A stretch of 5,596 nucleotides of DNA from an uncultured Opitutales bacterium (lineage in GTDB: Bacteria; Verrucomicrobiota; Verrucomicrobiia; Opitutales; UBA2995). The notes under the pieces are model-generated. The model saw only the letters and a program-made list of their open reading frames with translations. It was not told the DNA's origin and did not search any database. The position numbers and the translations under genes were made by a program. This document shows, one piece after another, positions 1-5,596 of the stretch (positions within the stretch are counted from its first letter, which is position 1; each line of letters begins with the position of its first letter). Where the stretch lies: NCBI GenBank assembly GCA_937920335.1, contig CALGUT010000545.1:1-5596 (forward strand), read 5' to 3'.

Positions 1-9
1 TACATAGCG

Positions 10-408
10 ATGCCAGCTAAGAAGGTAACGAAAAAGACTGCTACTAAAAAGACTGCCACCAAAAAGACGGTGGCTAAGAAAGTAGCGGTCAAAACAACCA
101 CAGCAAAAAAGGCTCCGGCCAAGAAAGCTGTGAAAAAGACAGCAACCAAGAAATCGGTCACAACCGTAATCGTAAAATATGACGTCGGTATGGGAAATAC
201 CATCGTATTGCGAGGCGACGGACCGGGACTTAGTTGGAATACTGGAACGATCATGGAAAATGTAGATGCCGATACATGGCAGTGGACTTCCACCACCGTC
301 AAAAAGGCATTTGAAATCAAATTCCTGATCAACGATGCAGATTGGTCTCAAGGTGAAAACTTTGTCGTCAAACCGGGAACCACTTCCGGCTTTTCGCCTA
401 GTTTTTAA
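10..408 (+). CDS. Histone H1-like lysine-rich tail fused to a small starch-binding-like domain
   Basis: The protein has 132 residues in two parts. Residues 1-50 are almost entirely Lys, Ala, Thr and Val, arranged as degenerate pentapeptides of the KKTAT/KKAPA type, like the C-terminal tails of eukaryotic H1 and bacterial H1-like proteins. Residues 53-132 are a compact beta-rich domain with R68-G-D-G-P-G-L-S-W76, W90 and W92, then a F105-L-I-N-D109 strand and W112. That pattern resembles carbohydrate-binding (CBM20/CBM48-like) or isoamylase N-terminal-like sandwiches. From family knowledge, proteins with this tail plus domain occur in Verrucomicrobiota (recalled, not searched). The basic tail would bind nucleic acid or another polyanion in the cytoplasm; no signal peptide is present. 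The glycan-binding role is inferred from fold resemblance only. The MPAKK start is typical of H1-like proteins, but only 9 bases precede it, with no in-frame stop or ribosome site visible, so a start further upstream cannot be excluded. The gene ends 32 bases before a strong terminator. Confidence 0.85.
   Translation: MPAKKVTKKTATKKTATKKTVAKKVAVKTTTAKKAPAKKAVKKTATKKSVTTVIVKYDVGMGNTIVLRGDGPGLSWNTGTIMENVDADTWQWTSTTVKKAFEIKFLINDADWSQGENFVVKPGTTSGFSPSF
31..150 (+). repeat. Degenerate 15-bp tandem repeat encoding Lys/Ala/Thr pentapeptides
   Basis: About eight 15-base units encode KKTAT, KKTAT, KKTVA, KKVAV, KTTTA, KKAPA, KKAVK and KTATK in succession. The first two units (31-45 and 46-60) are nearly identical in DNA, differing only at third codon positions; later units diverge more. 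This is the coding repeat of the basic tail and could change length by slippage or recombination. Confidence 0.75.
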
Positions 409-440
409 CCGCGGATGCATCTCTAAAAGAAAATGAACCA

Positions 441-469
441 AGCCCCGGACCTGTTCCGGGGCTTTTTTT
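441..469 (+). terminator. Rho-independent terminator after the H1-like gene
   Basis: A perfect 9-bp stem pairs agccccgga (441-449) with tccggggct (455-463) across a 5-base loop and runs into seven T residues (463-469). It lies 32 bases after the stop at 408 and ends that transcript before the next gene. The reverse strand has no comparable T tract, so it appears unidirectional. Confidence 0.93.
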
Positions 470-524
470 ATCAAAGCAAAATTGACCTCAGACCGGTCCC
501 ACACGCATCCTCTCTCCCGTTACT

Positions 525-1058
525 ATGCCAGAAACTCGCCCTTGTCCCTATCTACCAGACCCTGACCTCGCGATGAACTGGCAGTCCTTAAACGCATTCA
601 AGAATATTCGAAACATTGAATTTTACCTGACGGCACTAAAATACGCCCAGGTTCTCTGGCTGAGGAAACTCCCGGCCAGAGCGATGTTAGCAGTAGATCG
701 GGCGCTTCTAAGCGACCTAAAAGGAGATGAACTGCAACTGGAGGCCTGGCCTCTACCCTATCAAGCAATGGCGTGGATGATCCAAAACTATCTGGAAGAA
801 GATTTCGTAGGAAACCCTAGAGTACATTTCCAACACCTCGCAAGCCGAGTCAAAGGAGGGCGAATTGAACAAAAAAGATGGCGCGCTTGGGCCTGTTGGT
901 ACCTCGCACGTCAGGTAAGGCCCGATCTGCCCGGCGATCCTTCCCAAGGGATCGACGAACCCACATTCTCAGAGATAAAAGCCGGACTCCTGAACAAAGG
1001 TATTCAGCGAGAATTCAAGACCTGGGAGTCAGTGGTTCTTGAGCGAACGCCGGTCTAG
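525..1058 (+). CDS. Conserved-looking hypothetical protein, Trp-rich and helical
   Basis: I do not recognise a named family for this 177-residue protein. It looks soluble and mostly helical, with no signal peptide or membrane segment. Residues about 31-65 (IEFYLTALKYAQ...LPARAMLAVDRALLSDL) have the alternating small and aromatic spacing of a TPR-like helix pair; this is weak evidence for a protein-interaction scaffold. The middle and C-terminal half is rich in Trp (W75, W84, W119, W122, W125, W166), with a basic-aromatic stretch KRWRAWACWY at about 117-126. A Cys-Pro-Tyr-Leu stretch lies near the N terminus (C7). The ATG at 525 is the first start after an in-frame TGA at 483-485, but no Shine-Dalgarno is visible; M17 (573) is an alternative start. 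The gene is separated from the upstream gene by a terminator and converges on the VWA gene with 7 bases between stops. Coding status is supported by a long open frame with ordinary amino-acid composition; function is unknown. Confidence 0.75.
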   Translation: MPETRPCPYLPDPDLAMNWQSLNAFKNIRNIEFYLTALKYAQVLWLRKLPARAMLAVDRALLSDLKGDELQLEAWPLPYQAMAWMIQNYLEEDFVGNPRVHFQHLASRVKGGRIEQKRWRAWACWYLARQVRPDLPGDPSQGIDEPTFSEIKAGLLNKGIQREFKTWESVVLERTPV

Positions 1059-1065
1059 CGACTTT

Positions 1066-2085
1066 TCAGAGCTCTCGATACTGCCCCTTATACTTTCGCA
1101 CCAAGTTTTTAAGCTCATTCTGGTGCGCCTCTTTCACCTGGAAACCAACAAAATGCAGCCTTACGCCTTTTTCAGATTCCTGCTGGAGTTGGTGGATTCC
1201 TCGCGATAAGTCTTCCCACGGCACGTTCTGACTCCCTCCCCCCGAATTTGTCCTTTGAAAGTCGCCGTCTGAAATGACAAACACCACATCCGGCTGCCAC
1301 GCAAACGCAGCTTCCACGACTGATTGAATGCCATTGACAGGGCTTCGTATCCAACTTCTCGGCGAACGCCCATCCGTCCTGAACTCTTCGTTCAACCAAA
1401 CAATGGCGGCCTCCTTGTTCGCTTTTGTTCCAGTCACCAGATAATCCTCAAAGAAATCGTAGTTTCGACTGAATTGAATAATTCCAAAGAGCGTATTTGC
1501 GTTGAGCCCTTCGATCAGTTTGACCGCTTCCTCCTGTAACTGGCGCATCGATAAGCCACTTTTCTTGGCCTTTGTAACGACGGATTGTGAAATATCGAAG
1601 GCGATGACAATCCGCGTGGCCTGATCCTCGATTCCAAAGAAGCTAAACCTCGACGATTCTGAACTGAGCCCCTCCAAAGACCCCATGAGACCAGAGTCTC
1701 CAAGCAGTGCAGCTGCATCATTGAGCAAACTAACAGGGTTTTCAAATGGATTGAAATCTTGTGTCGGCAGACTCGGTATCGACGGAAGATCGGAATTCAG
1801 TAAGGATTCACTGGTGAGACGATCCATGAGAGTTGGTTTACTGGCAACCTGCTGAAACTCGGATAGGGCTACCGAGTGTTCTAATTCCCGTTGAGGAAGA
1901 TAAATCGTTTTCTTGGCAACAAACTCCGGATCCCGCTTGATCTTTGGAATTACCACGACCACAGAAACCGCGACGAGCAGTATCCCAACTTGGATAATAA
2001 ACGCCCATACCAAGGGACCTAACTTAGATCTAGAACCTAATTGACTCTCATAACGACCAATCGTTTTACCCTTGGAAACAGCCAT
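1066..2085 (-). CDS. Membrane-anchored von Willebrand factor type A (VWA) domain protein
   Basis: This is a 339-residue protein with a short basic cytoplasmic N terminus (1-21), one hydrophobic membrane segment at about 22-46 and a Ser/Leu/Pro-rich linker (about 60-145). The VWA fold (about 157-339) would then lie outside the inner membrane. The linker ends in FSFFGIE (147-153), a lead-in seen before VWA domains in Planctomycetes and Verrucomicrobia proteins. The metal-ion-dependent adhesion site is visible as D164-I-S-Q-S168 (DxSxS) and the later D273 of VFVISDGD. The usual MIDAS threonine (GxTxxxxA context) is not obvious: the matching region reads SPVNGIQSVVEAA. VWA domains bind protein partners through a metal ion; the partner is unknown. 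I prefer the ATG at 2083-2085, with an AGG about 10 bases upstream, over an in-frame TTG at 2119-2121 that would add 12 residues. It stands alone, convergent with the upstream hypothetical gene and divergent from tRNA-Asp. Confidence 0.88.
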   Translation of the reverse strand: MAVSKGKTIGRYESQLGSRSKLGPLVWAFIIQVGILLVAVSVVVVIPKIKRDPEFVAKKTIYLPQRELEHSVALSEFQQVASKPTLMDRLTSESLLNSDLPSIPSLPTQDFNPFENPVSLLNDAAALLGDSGLMGSLEGLSSESSRFSFFGIEDQATRIVIAFDISQSVVTKAKKSGLSMRQLQEEAVKLIEGLNANTLFGIIQFSRNYDFFEDYLVTGTKANKEAAIVWLNEEFRTDGRSPRSWIRSPVNGIQSVVEAAFAWQPDVVFVISDGDFQRTNSGGGSQNVPWEDLSRGIHQLQQESEKGVRLHFVGFQVKEAHQNELKNLVRKYKGQYREL

Positions 2086-2131
2086 CAAAACAAAGCCTGC
2101 TTGTTGAATAAAAAAACTCAATCTAAGAGTC

Positions 2132-2150
2132 TTCGAATCCGATTCTCGAA
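2132..2150. promoter_or_regulatory. Operator-like inverted repeat upstream of the VWA gene
   Basis: The arms ttcgaatc (2132-2139) and gattctcgaa (2141-2150) are inverted copies with one unpaired base, around a perfect core gaatc-c-gattc (2135-2145). The loop is too short for a hairpin, so a dimeric regulator site is the better reading. On the reverse strand it lies just downstream of a TAATAT box (2154-2159), a possible -10 for the VWA gene, although the -35 for that box is poor. The regulator is unknown and chance is possible. Confidence 0.3.
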
Positions 2151-2178
2151 AAAATATTAATTTCCAGAAGAATCCCCC

Positions 2179-2207
2179 TTGACTACAAATTATTTCCTGC
2201 TCATACG
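2179..2207 (+). promoter_or_regulatory. Candidate sigma-70 promoter of tRNA-Asp
   Basis: TTGACT (2179-2184) matches the -35 consensus at five of six bases. It is followed by a 17-base spacer and CATACG (2202-2207), a weak -10. Initiation would fall near 2214, about 14 bases before the mature tRNA 5' end. Position and spacing are right; the -10 is the weak part. Confidence 0.45.
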
Positions 2208-2226
2208 TTTCAATCTTTCAAATCCA

Positions 2227-2304
<78 letters not shown>

Positions 2305-2313
2305 TTTTTTAAG

Positions 2314-2339
2314 AACCGCTTGCGAACAGCGGTTTTTTT
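2314..2339 (+). terminator. Rho-independent terminator of tRNA-Asp
   Basis: The stem aaccgct (2314-2320) pairs with agcggtt (2328-2334) across a 7-base loop, and a run of seven T residues covers 2333-2339. It begins 10 bases after the CCA end, so the tRNA forms a single-gene transcript. A T6 run (2305-2310) directly after CCA also lies in the trailer. Confidence 0.88.
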
Positions 2340-2546
2340 GTAAATAGATCAGTAAAGATCAGAAATCTCCCCTCATTTATTACATTGAAAGTCCATTCAG
2401 AGTAGCTACTGGTTCTTTCAACAATATCTGATAATCGCTATCTAACTACGTGTTCTGTAACGACATATGTGTATTGCCTTACAGGAATTATGAACAAAAT
2501 AGAATCCAGAACTCTCTCCCGTCCGTAACACTTGGGAACTCAGTAA
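2340..2546. other. Intergenic spacer before the protease gene, no firm feature
   Basis: This 207-base AT-rich stretch has no open frame worth reporting. It holds a 7-base direct repeat AGATCAG at 2346-2352 and 2356-2362 (10-base period, one helical turn). It also holds an 8-base palindrome ACATATGT at 2463-2470 and possible but poor -35 boxes TTGAAA (2385-2390) and TTGCCT (2474-2479) without convincing -10 partners. The protease promoter should lie here, but I cannot place it. No second copy of the tRNA 3' end that would mark an integration site is visible. Confidence 0.5.
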
Positions 2547-5500
2547 ATGTCACCACATAAGAGATGGACCATATCCCTAGCCCTGGCTGGGTTTGGCGCT
2601 GTACTGTTTCTTAGCTTTACTAAGCAATCGTGTGACCCAGAGATCGATCAAACTCGCGCTTCGCATCCGGTTTCTGAACCTTCGAATGAGCCGATCCAGG
2701 CCAAATACGAATCGCCCAAAGCAGGACATGCCTCTGTTGAGAAAAGCCCCTACCCCCAATTGAGTGCTGACGATATACGAGACGCGCATGCAAATGATGC
2801 ACAATGGGCCAGATCTTATGCCATTTCGGATACATGGGTCCTTCAACTGGCAACGGATGTGTCCCAACAAAAAATCCTCACACTTTTGGGTGCAGAATCT
2901 ATAGAGCCGGTGGCTCCTTTTTCGGGAGTTTATGTGGTTCGCATCCTTGGATCAGATGAAGAAGCAAACGCCAAACTCACGCAGCAAATCCTTTATGAAT
3001 TACCTGGAGTAACATGGTTCGAACAAGAGATCATTGAAACATTTGCCCTTCGGTACGATGAGACTCCCCCCCCCTTTTCAGACCCTAATCTAAAAGACCA
3101 GTGGCACCTGCGCAATGTTGGAGACCGATGGAATGTCGCCGGAGAGGACGCGAATCTGTACCCAGCCTGGAATTATGGTGTTTCAGGCGCTGGTATCTAC
3201 ATCGCCATTGTTGATACAGGTACGGAAGGTTCCCATCCTGATTTGGCTCCGAACTACCGATCTGATCTAGATTTTGATTACATAGACAACGACGCATCTG
3301 CAGCACCCGATACTGACGACGAGACTCACGGAACGGCCGTTGCTGGAGTCGCCGGGGCAGCGGCAAATTCGAGTTGCGGAGTTGGTTCTGCGTTCAACTC
3401 CGAAATCCTCGGTATCAGACTCATCCATGAAAACATTGGTGTAACCTCTAGCCGACAGGCCTCGGCCATATCCCACCGATCGGATTTAGTGGACATTTAC
3501 AACAATAGTTGGGGGCCCAGTACCGATGATGGCGCCCGGATGTCCGGTCCGGGAAACCTCGCATTTTCTGCAATGAAAAGCGCGATAGAAAATGGCCGAG
3601 ATGGCCTAGGTTCTATCTACGTTTGGGCGGCCGGAAATGGACGGGCAATAGGGAGCAATGTTAATTACGATGGCTGGGCGGCACACCGCTACTCGATCGC
3701 AGTAGGGGCCGTCGGAGACCATGGAAAACTTTCAGACTACAGCGAGCCAGGAGCAGCTATGCTCGTAACCGCCCACAGTAATGGTGATACATCCGGCATC
3801 AGGACGACTGATCTTATGGGACCTGCCGGAGCCGATCCTGGCGACTGTCGCATTGAATTTGGAGGGACCTCCTCTGCCGCTCCTTTGGTAGCTGGAATCG
3901 TAGCCCTCATGCTCGAAGCTAACCCAAATCTTACCTGGAGGGACGTTCAACATATTCTCGCGAAGACTGCAGTCAAAGTTGCTACCACCAACAATGACTG
4001 GGTAAGAAACGGCGCAGGCTATTGGATAAACCACAATTTTGGCTTTGGACGAGTAGATGCCGCGGCGGCGGTAAAAGTCGCCCAAAATTGGACGCCGGTG
4101 AAAGAAGAGCTGATTGTCGCCTCCAACCTACTTCCGTTGAACCAACAGATACCCGATAATTCGAATTCAGGTATTCAAGCGTTTCATAGCATTAGTGAGA
4201 ATATCCGAGTAGAGCATGTCGCAGTAACCATCGACCTAAAAGCTACCGAGGGAGACTCTATGGATTGGGGAAACTTAAGAATAACGCTCACTGCGCCATC
4301 GGGCACTGAGAGTCTTCTAGCAGAACCTCACACTGACGCTCAGAAATCATATTCCAAATGGACCTATTGGTCCGTTCGTCATTTGGACGAGACCAGCCAA
4401 GGTACCTGGACTCTCACTATCCAAGACTTAAAGACAGGTAACAAACACTTGGCAGAATCTTGGGGCATTGAGATTTACGGAACAGAAATCGAAGCAGAGG
4501 ATAACCAATCCCCAGTCGCAAACCGAGACAGTTTTATCATCACCGAAACAACCTCCTTCCTCGACGTTGTTGCAAATGACACCGATTCCGACGAAGACGT
4601 TTTAGAGGTTATTTCTATATACCGCTCGCCACATAGCTCCGTAACCATCGACGCTTCAGGACTCGTCAAATACACACCGGGAGAAGGACTCAAAGGCAGA
4701 GACCGTTTCGGCTATACGATTCATGATGGAAGAGGAGGAATTCGAACTGCAGAAGTAGACATCGCAATCCCCAGACCCTACGCAAGCGACGACCATGCAG
4801 CAACTTTAAGGAATCAGCCAGTCAGTATTCCGGTTCTGGCAAATGACATAGACTACGACGGTGATAACCTGCGAATAAAGAGCTTCACCCCACCCACCAA
4901 TGGACTCGCTGAATTGGATGGATTCTTAAACATCAATTACACGCCAGATGAAAATTTTATTGGCGTTGATCGTTTCAACTACGTCGTAACGGATGACGAA
5001 GATGGTGAAACAGAGGCCCAAATTACTGTCACCGTTACCGCTGCGGAAGATTTTGCGCTATTGTTCGATGGAGATAACGATCAAATTACTATCGAGGGCT
5101 CAGAGAATGATCACCTCAATACAACTTTCACGATCGAATCATGGATACGACCCACTGGTTGGGGTGAAGGTGAGACGGGCTACGGACGCATAATGGACAA
5201 AGATACCGTCATCTTATACCTGCACGGAAACGGTTTCACACAATACAATCCAAACAGTCTTCTAGTTTCTTTGAATCACACCAATGGAACCCGCTCGGTA
5301 TATAACACTCCCGAAAACTCGATTCGATTAAACGAATGGCAGCACGTAGCTGTGACCTATGACAACATCAGCGAGGTGAAGTTGTTCATAGACGGAATTG
5401 AACAAATTTCATCAATCCCCTTTGACAACGCTATAGGCCCAGTCGAAACCGGAAACCAAGCCATTATCTTGGGAGAATCAGGAAGTCGTTTACGGGCATT

Positions 5501-5596
5501 CAAAGGCGCAATGGATGAGTTCCGGGTTTGGAATCGGGTCAAAGCTCCAGAGGAAATCCTGGAACAGAAAAAGATGTCCCTCCTGGGAGACGAAGG
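2547..5596 (+). CDS. Secreted kexin/furin-type S8 serine protease with P domain, cadherin-like repeats and LamG domain (3' end missing)
   Basis: The open frame gives 1016 residues and continues past the window. ATG 2547 directly follows an in-frame TAA (2544-2546), so it is the first possible start; only a weak GGGA lies upstream. Residues 1-29 look like a signal peptide. Residues about 93-168 are an S8 propeptide-like domain. The catalytic domain (about 180-520) has D223 (IVDTG), H261 (THGT), oxyanion N364 (AAGNG) and nucleophile S442 (GTSSAAP). It also shares long furin-like stretches such as SWGP, GSIYVWAAGNG and NLTWRDVQHIL, and AQNW at its end. C277 and C434 match the furin C211-C360 disulfide. 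A P domain follows (about 527-646), then two cadherin-like domains (653-741, 744-831) and a LamG/concanavalin-like domain from about 834, with the typical MDEFRVWNR near 989-997. The enzyme should be exported, processed and act outside the cytoplasm; the substrate is unknown, and the C-terminal modules suggest binding to protein or glycan surfaces. A C9 tract (3066-3074) lies at the propeptide-catalytic junction. Confidence 0.94.
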   Translation, partial: MSPHKRWTISLALAGFGAVLFLSFTKQSCDPEIDQTRASHPVSEPSNEPIQAKYESPKAGHASVEKSPYPQLSADDIRDAHANDAQWARSYAISDTWVLQLATDVSQQKILTLLGAESIEPVAPFSGVYVVRILGSDEEANAKLTQQILYELPGVTWFEQEIIETFALRYDETPPPFSDPNLKDQWHLRNVGDRWNVAGEDANLYPAWNYGVSGAGIYIAIVDTGTEGSHPDLAPNYRSDLDFDYIDNDASAAPDTDDETHGTAVAGVAGAAANSSCGVGSAFNSEILGIRLIHENIGVTSSRQASAISHRSDLVDIYNNSWGPSTDDGARMSGPGNLAFSAMKSAIENGRDGLGSIYVWAAGNGRAIGSNVNYDGWAAHRYSIAVGAVGDHGKLSDYSEPGAAMLVTAHSNGDTSGIRTTDLMGPAGADPGDCRIEFGGTSSAAPLVAGIVALMLEANPNLTWRDVQHILAKTAVKVATTNNDWVRNGAGYWINHNFGFGRVDAAAAVKVAQNWTPVKEELIVASNLLPLNQQIPDNSNSGIQAFHSISENIRVEHVAVTIDLKATEGDSMDWGNLRITLTAPSGTESLLAEPHTDAQKSYSKWTYWSVRHLDETSQGTWTLTIQDLKTGNKHLAESWGIEIYGTEIEAEDNQSPVANRDSFIITETTSFLDVVANDTDSDEDVLEVISIYRSPHSSVTIDASGLVKYTPGEGLKGRDRFGYTIHDGRGGIRTAEVDIAIPRPYASDDHAATLRNQPVSIPVLANDIDYDGDNLRIKSFTPPTNGLAELDGFLNINYTPDENFIGVDRFNYVVTDDEDGETEAQITVTVTAAEDFALLFDGDNDQITIEGSENDHLNTTFTIESWIRPTGWGEGETGYGRIMDKDTVILYLHGNGFTQYNPNSLLVSLNHTNGTRSVYNTPENSIRLNEWQHVAVTYDNISEVKLFIDGIEQISSIPFDNAIGPVETGNQAIILGESGSRLRAFKGAMDEFRVWNRVKAPEEILEQKKMSLLGDE
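3066..3074 (+). repeat. Nine-cytosine homopolymer inside the protease gene
   Basis: Nine consecutive C residues encode P174-P176 between the propeptide and the catalytic domain. In the sequence as given the frame is intact. Loss of one C brings TAA at 3091-3093 into frame and gain of one C brings TAA at 3086-3088 into frame, so either change removes the whole catalytic domain. Confidence 0.9.
4503..5039 (+). repeat. Two tandem cadherin-like (Big_9/VCBS-type) domains within the protease
   Basis: Residues 653-741 and 744-831 align as two copies of one domain of about 88 residues. Each has a central VxANDxDxDxDxL motif (VVANDTDSDEDVL in the first, VLANDIDYDGDNL in the second), then a YTPxExxxGxDRFxYxxxD block and a final beta strand. 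The acidic clusters are of the kind that bind calcium in such domains. The copies have diverged in DNA, so this is an old domain duplication and not a recent tandem repeat. Confidence 0.85.

Noticed and set aside
31..150. CRISPR-like or satellite repeat
   Set aside because: The units are contiguous, 15 bases long and in frame with the Lys/Ala/Thr tail; there are no spacers.
1068..1075. AGAGCTCT palindrome as a bidirectional terminator between the convergent genes
   Set aside because: Four-base arms with no loop and no T tract cannot form a terminator.
1324..1539. 71-codon open frame on the + strand
   Set aside because: It lies wholly antisense to the VWA domain coding region, whose protein signature is clear; composition looks like a shadow frame.
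2119..2121. TTG as start of the VWA gene, adding 12 residues
   Set aside because: The extra residues (SFFIQQAGFVL) precede a better ATG at 2083-2085 that has an AGG about 10 bases upstream; rare start and no good ribosome site at the TTG.
2605..2633. Lipoprotein signal ending at C29
   Set aside because: The residues before the cysteine (FTKQSC) do not fit a lipobox; an ordinary signal peptide is more likely.
2577..2870. 97-codon open frame on the - strand
   Set aside because: Antisense to the protease N terminus and propeptide; no domain, and the overlapping reading is better supported.
3732..4085. 117-codon open frame on the - strand
   Set aside because: It lies opposite the catalytic serine region of the protease, which is strongly supported; no recognisable domain.

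Overview
The window looks like bacterial chromosome, most plausibly Verrucomicrobiota, perhaps an Opitutae/Puniceicoccales-type marine or sediment lineage. This rests on gene style, not on a marker gene: a lysine-rich histone H1-like tail fused to a small starch-binding-like domain, a VWA protein with an 'FFGIE' lead-in to its VWA fold, and a large secreted multidomain protease. Start codons mostly lack strong Shine-Dalgarno sequences. The taxonomic call is an inference of moderate confidence.

Layout, left to right. (1) 10-408 (+) encodes a 132-residue protein with a basic AlaLysThr repeat tail and a compact beta-sandwich-like domain, closed by a strong intrinsic terminator at 441-469. (2) 525-1058 (+) is an unrecognised tryptophan-rich helical protein of 177 residues. 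(3) 1066-2085 (-) is a membrane-anchored VWA-domain protein whose stop lies 7 bases from the stop of gene 2 (convergent, no terminator between them). (4) 2228-2304 (+) is a complete tRNA-Asp(GTC) with encoded CCA, a candidate promoter and its own terminator. (5) 2340-2546 is a spacer with no firm feature. (6) 2547 to the window end (+) is the first 1016 residues of a secreted kexin/furin-type S8 serine protease followed by a P domain, two cadherin-like repeats and a LamG-like domain. It runs off the right edge without a stop.

The genes do not form one operon or pathway: each protein gene and the tRNA seems to be its own transcription unit. The notable item is the protease. It keeps the whole furin-like catalytic core and P domain, and the S1-pocket acids that read a P1 arginine. 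It appears to have lost the acids that read P2 and P4 basic residues. A nine-cytosine run sits exactly between its propeptide and catalytic domain, where gain or loss of one base would stop translation within about ten codons. I found no CRISPR array, insertion sequence, phage gene or clearly new multi-gene system.
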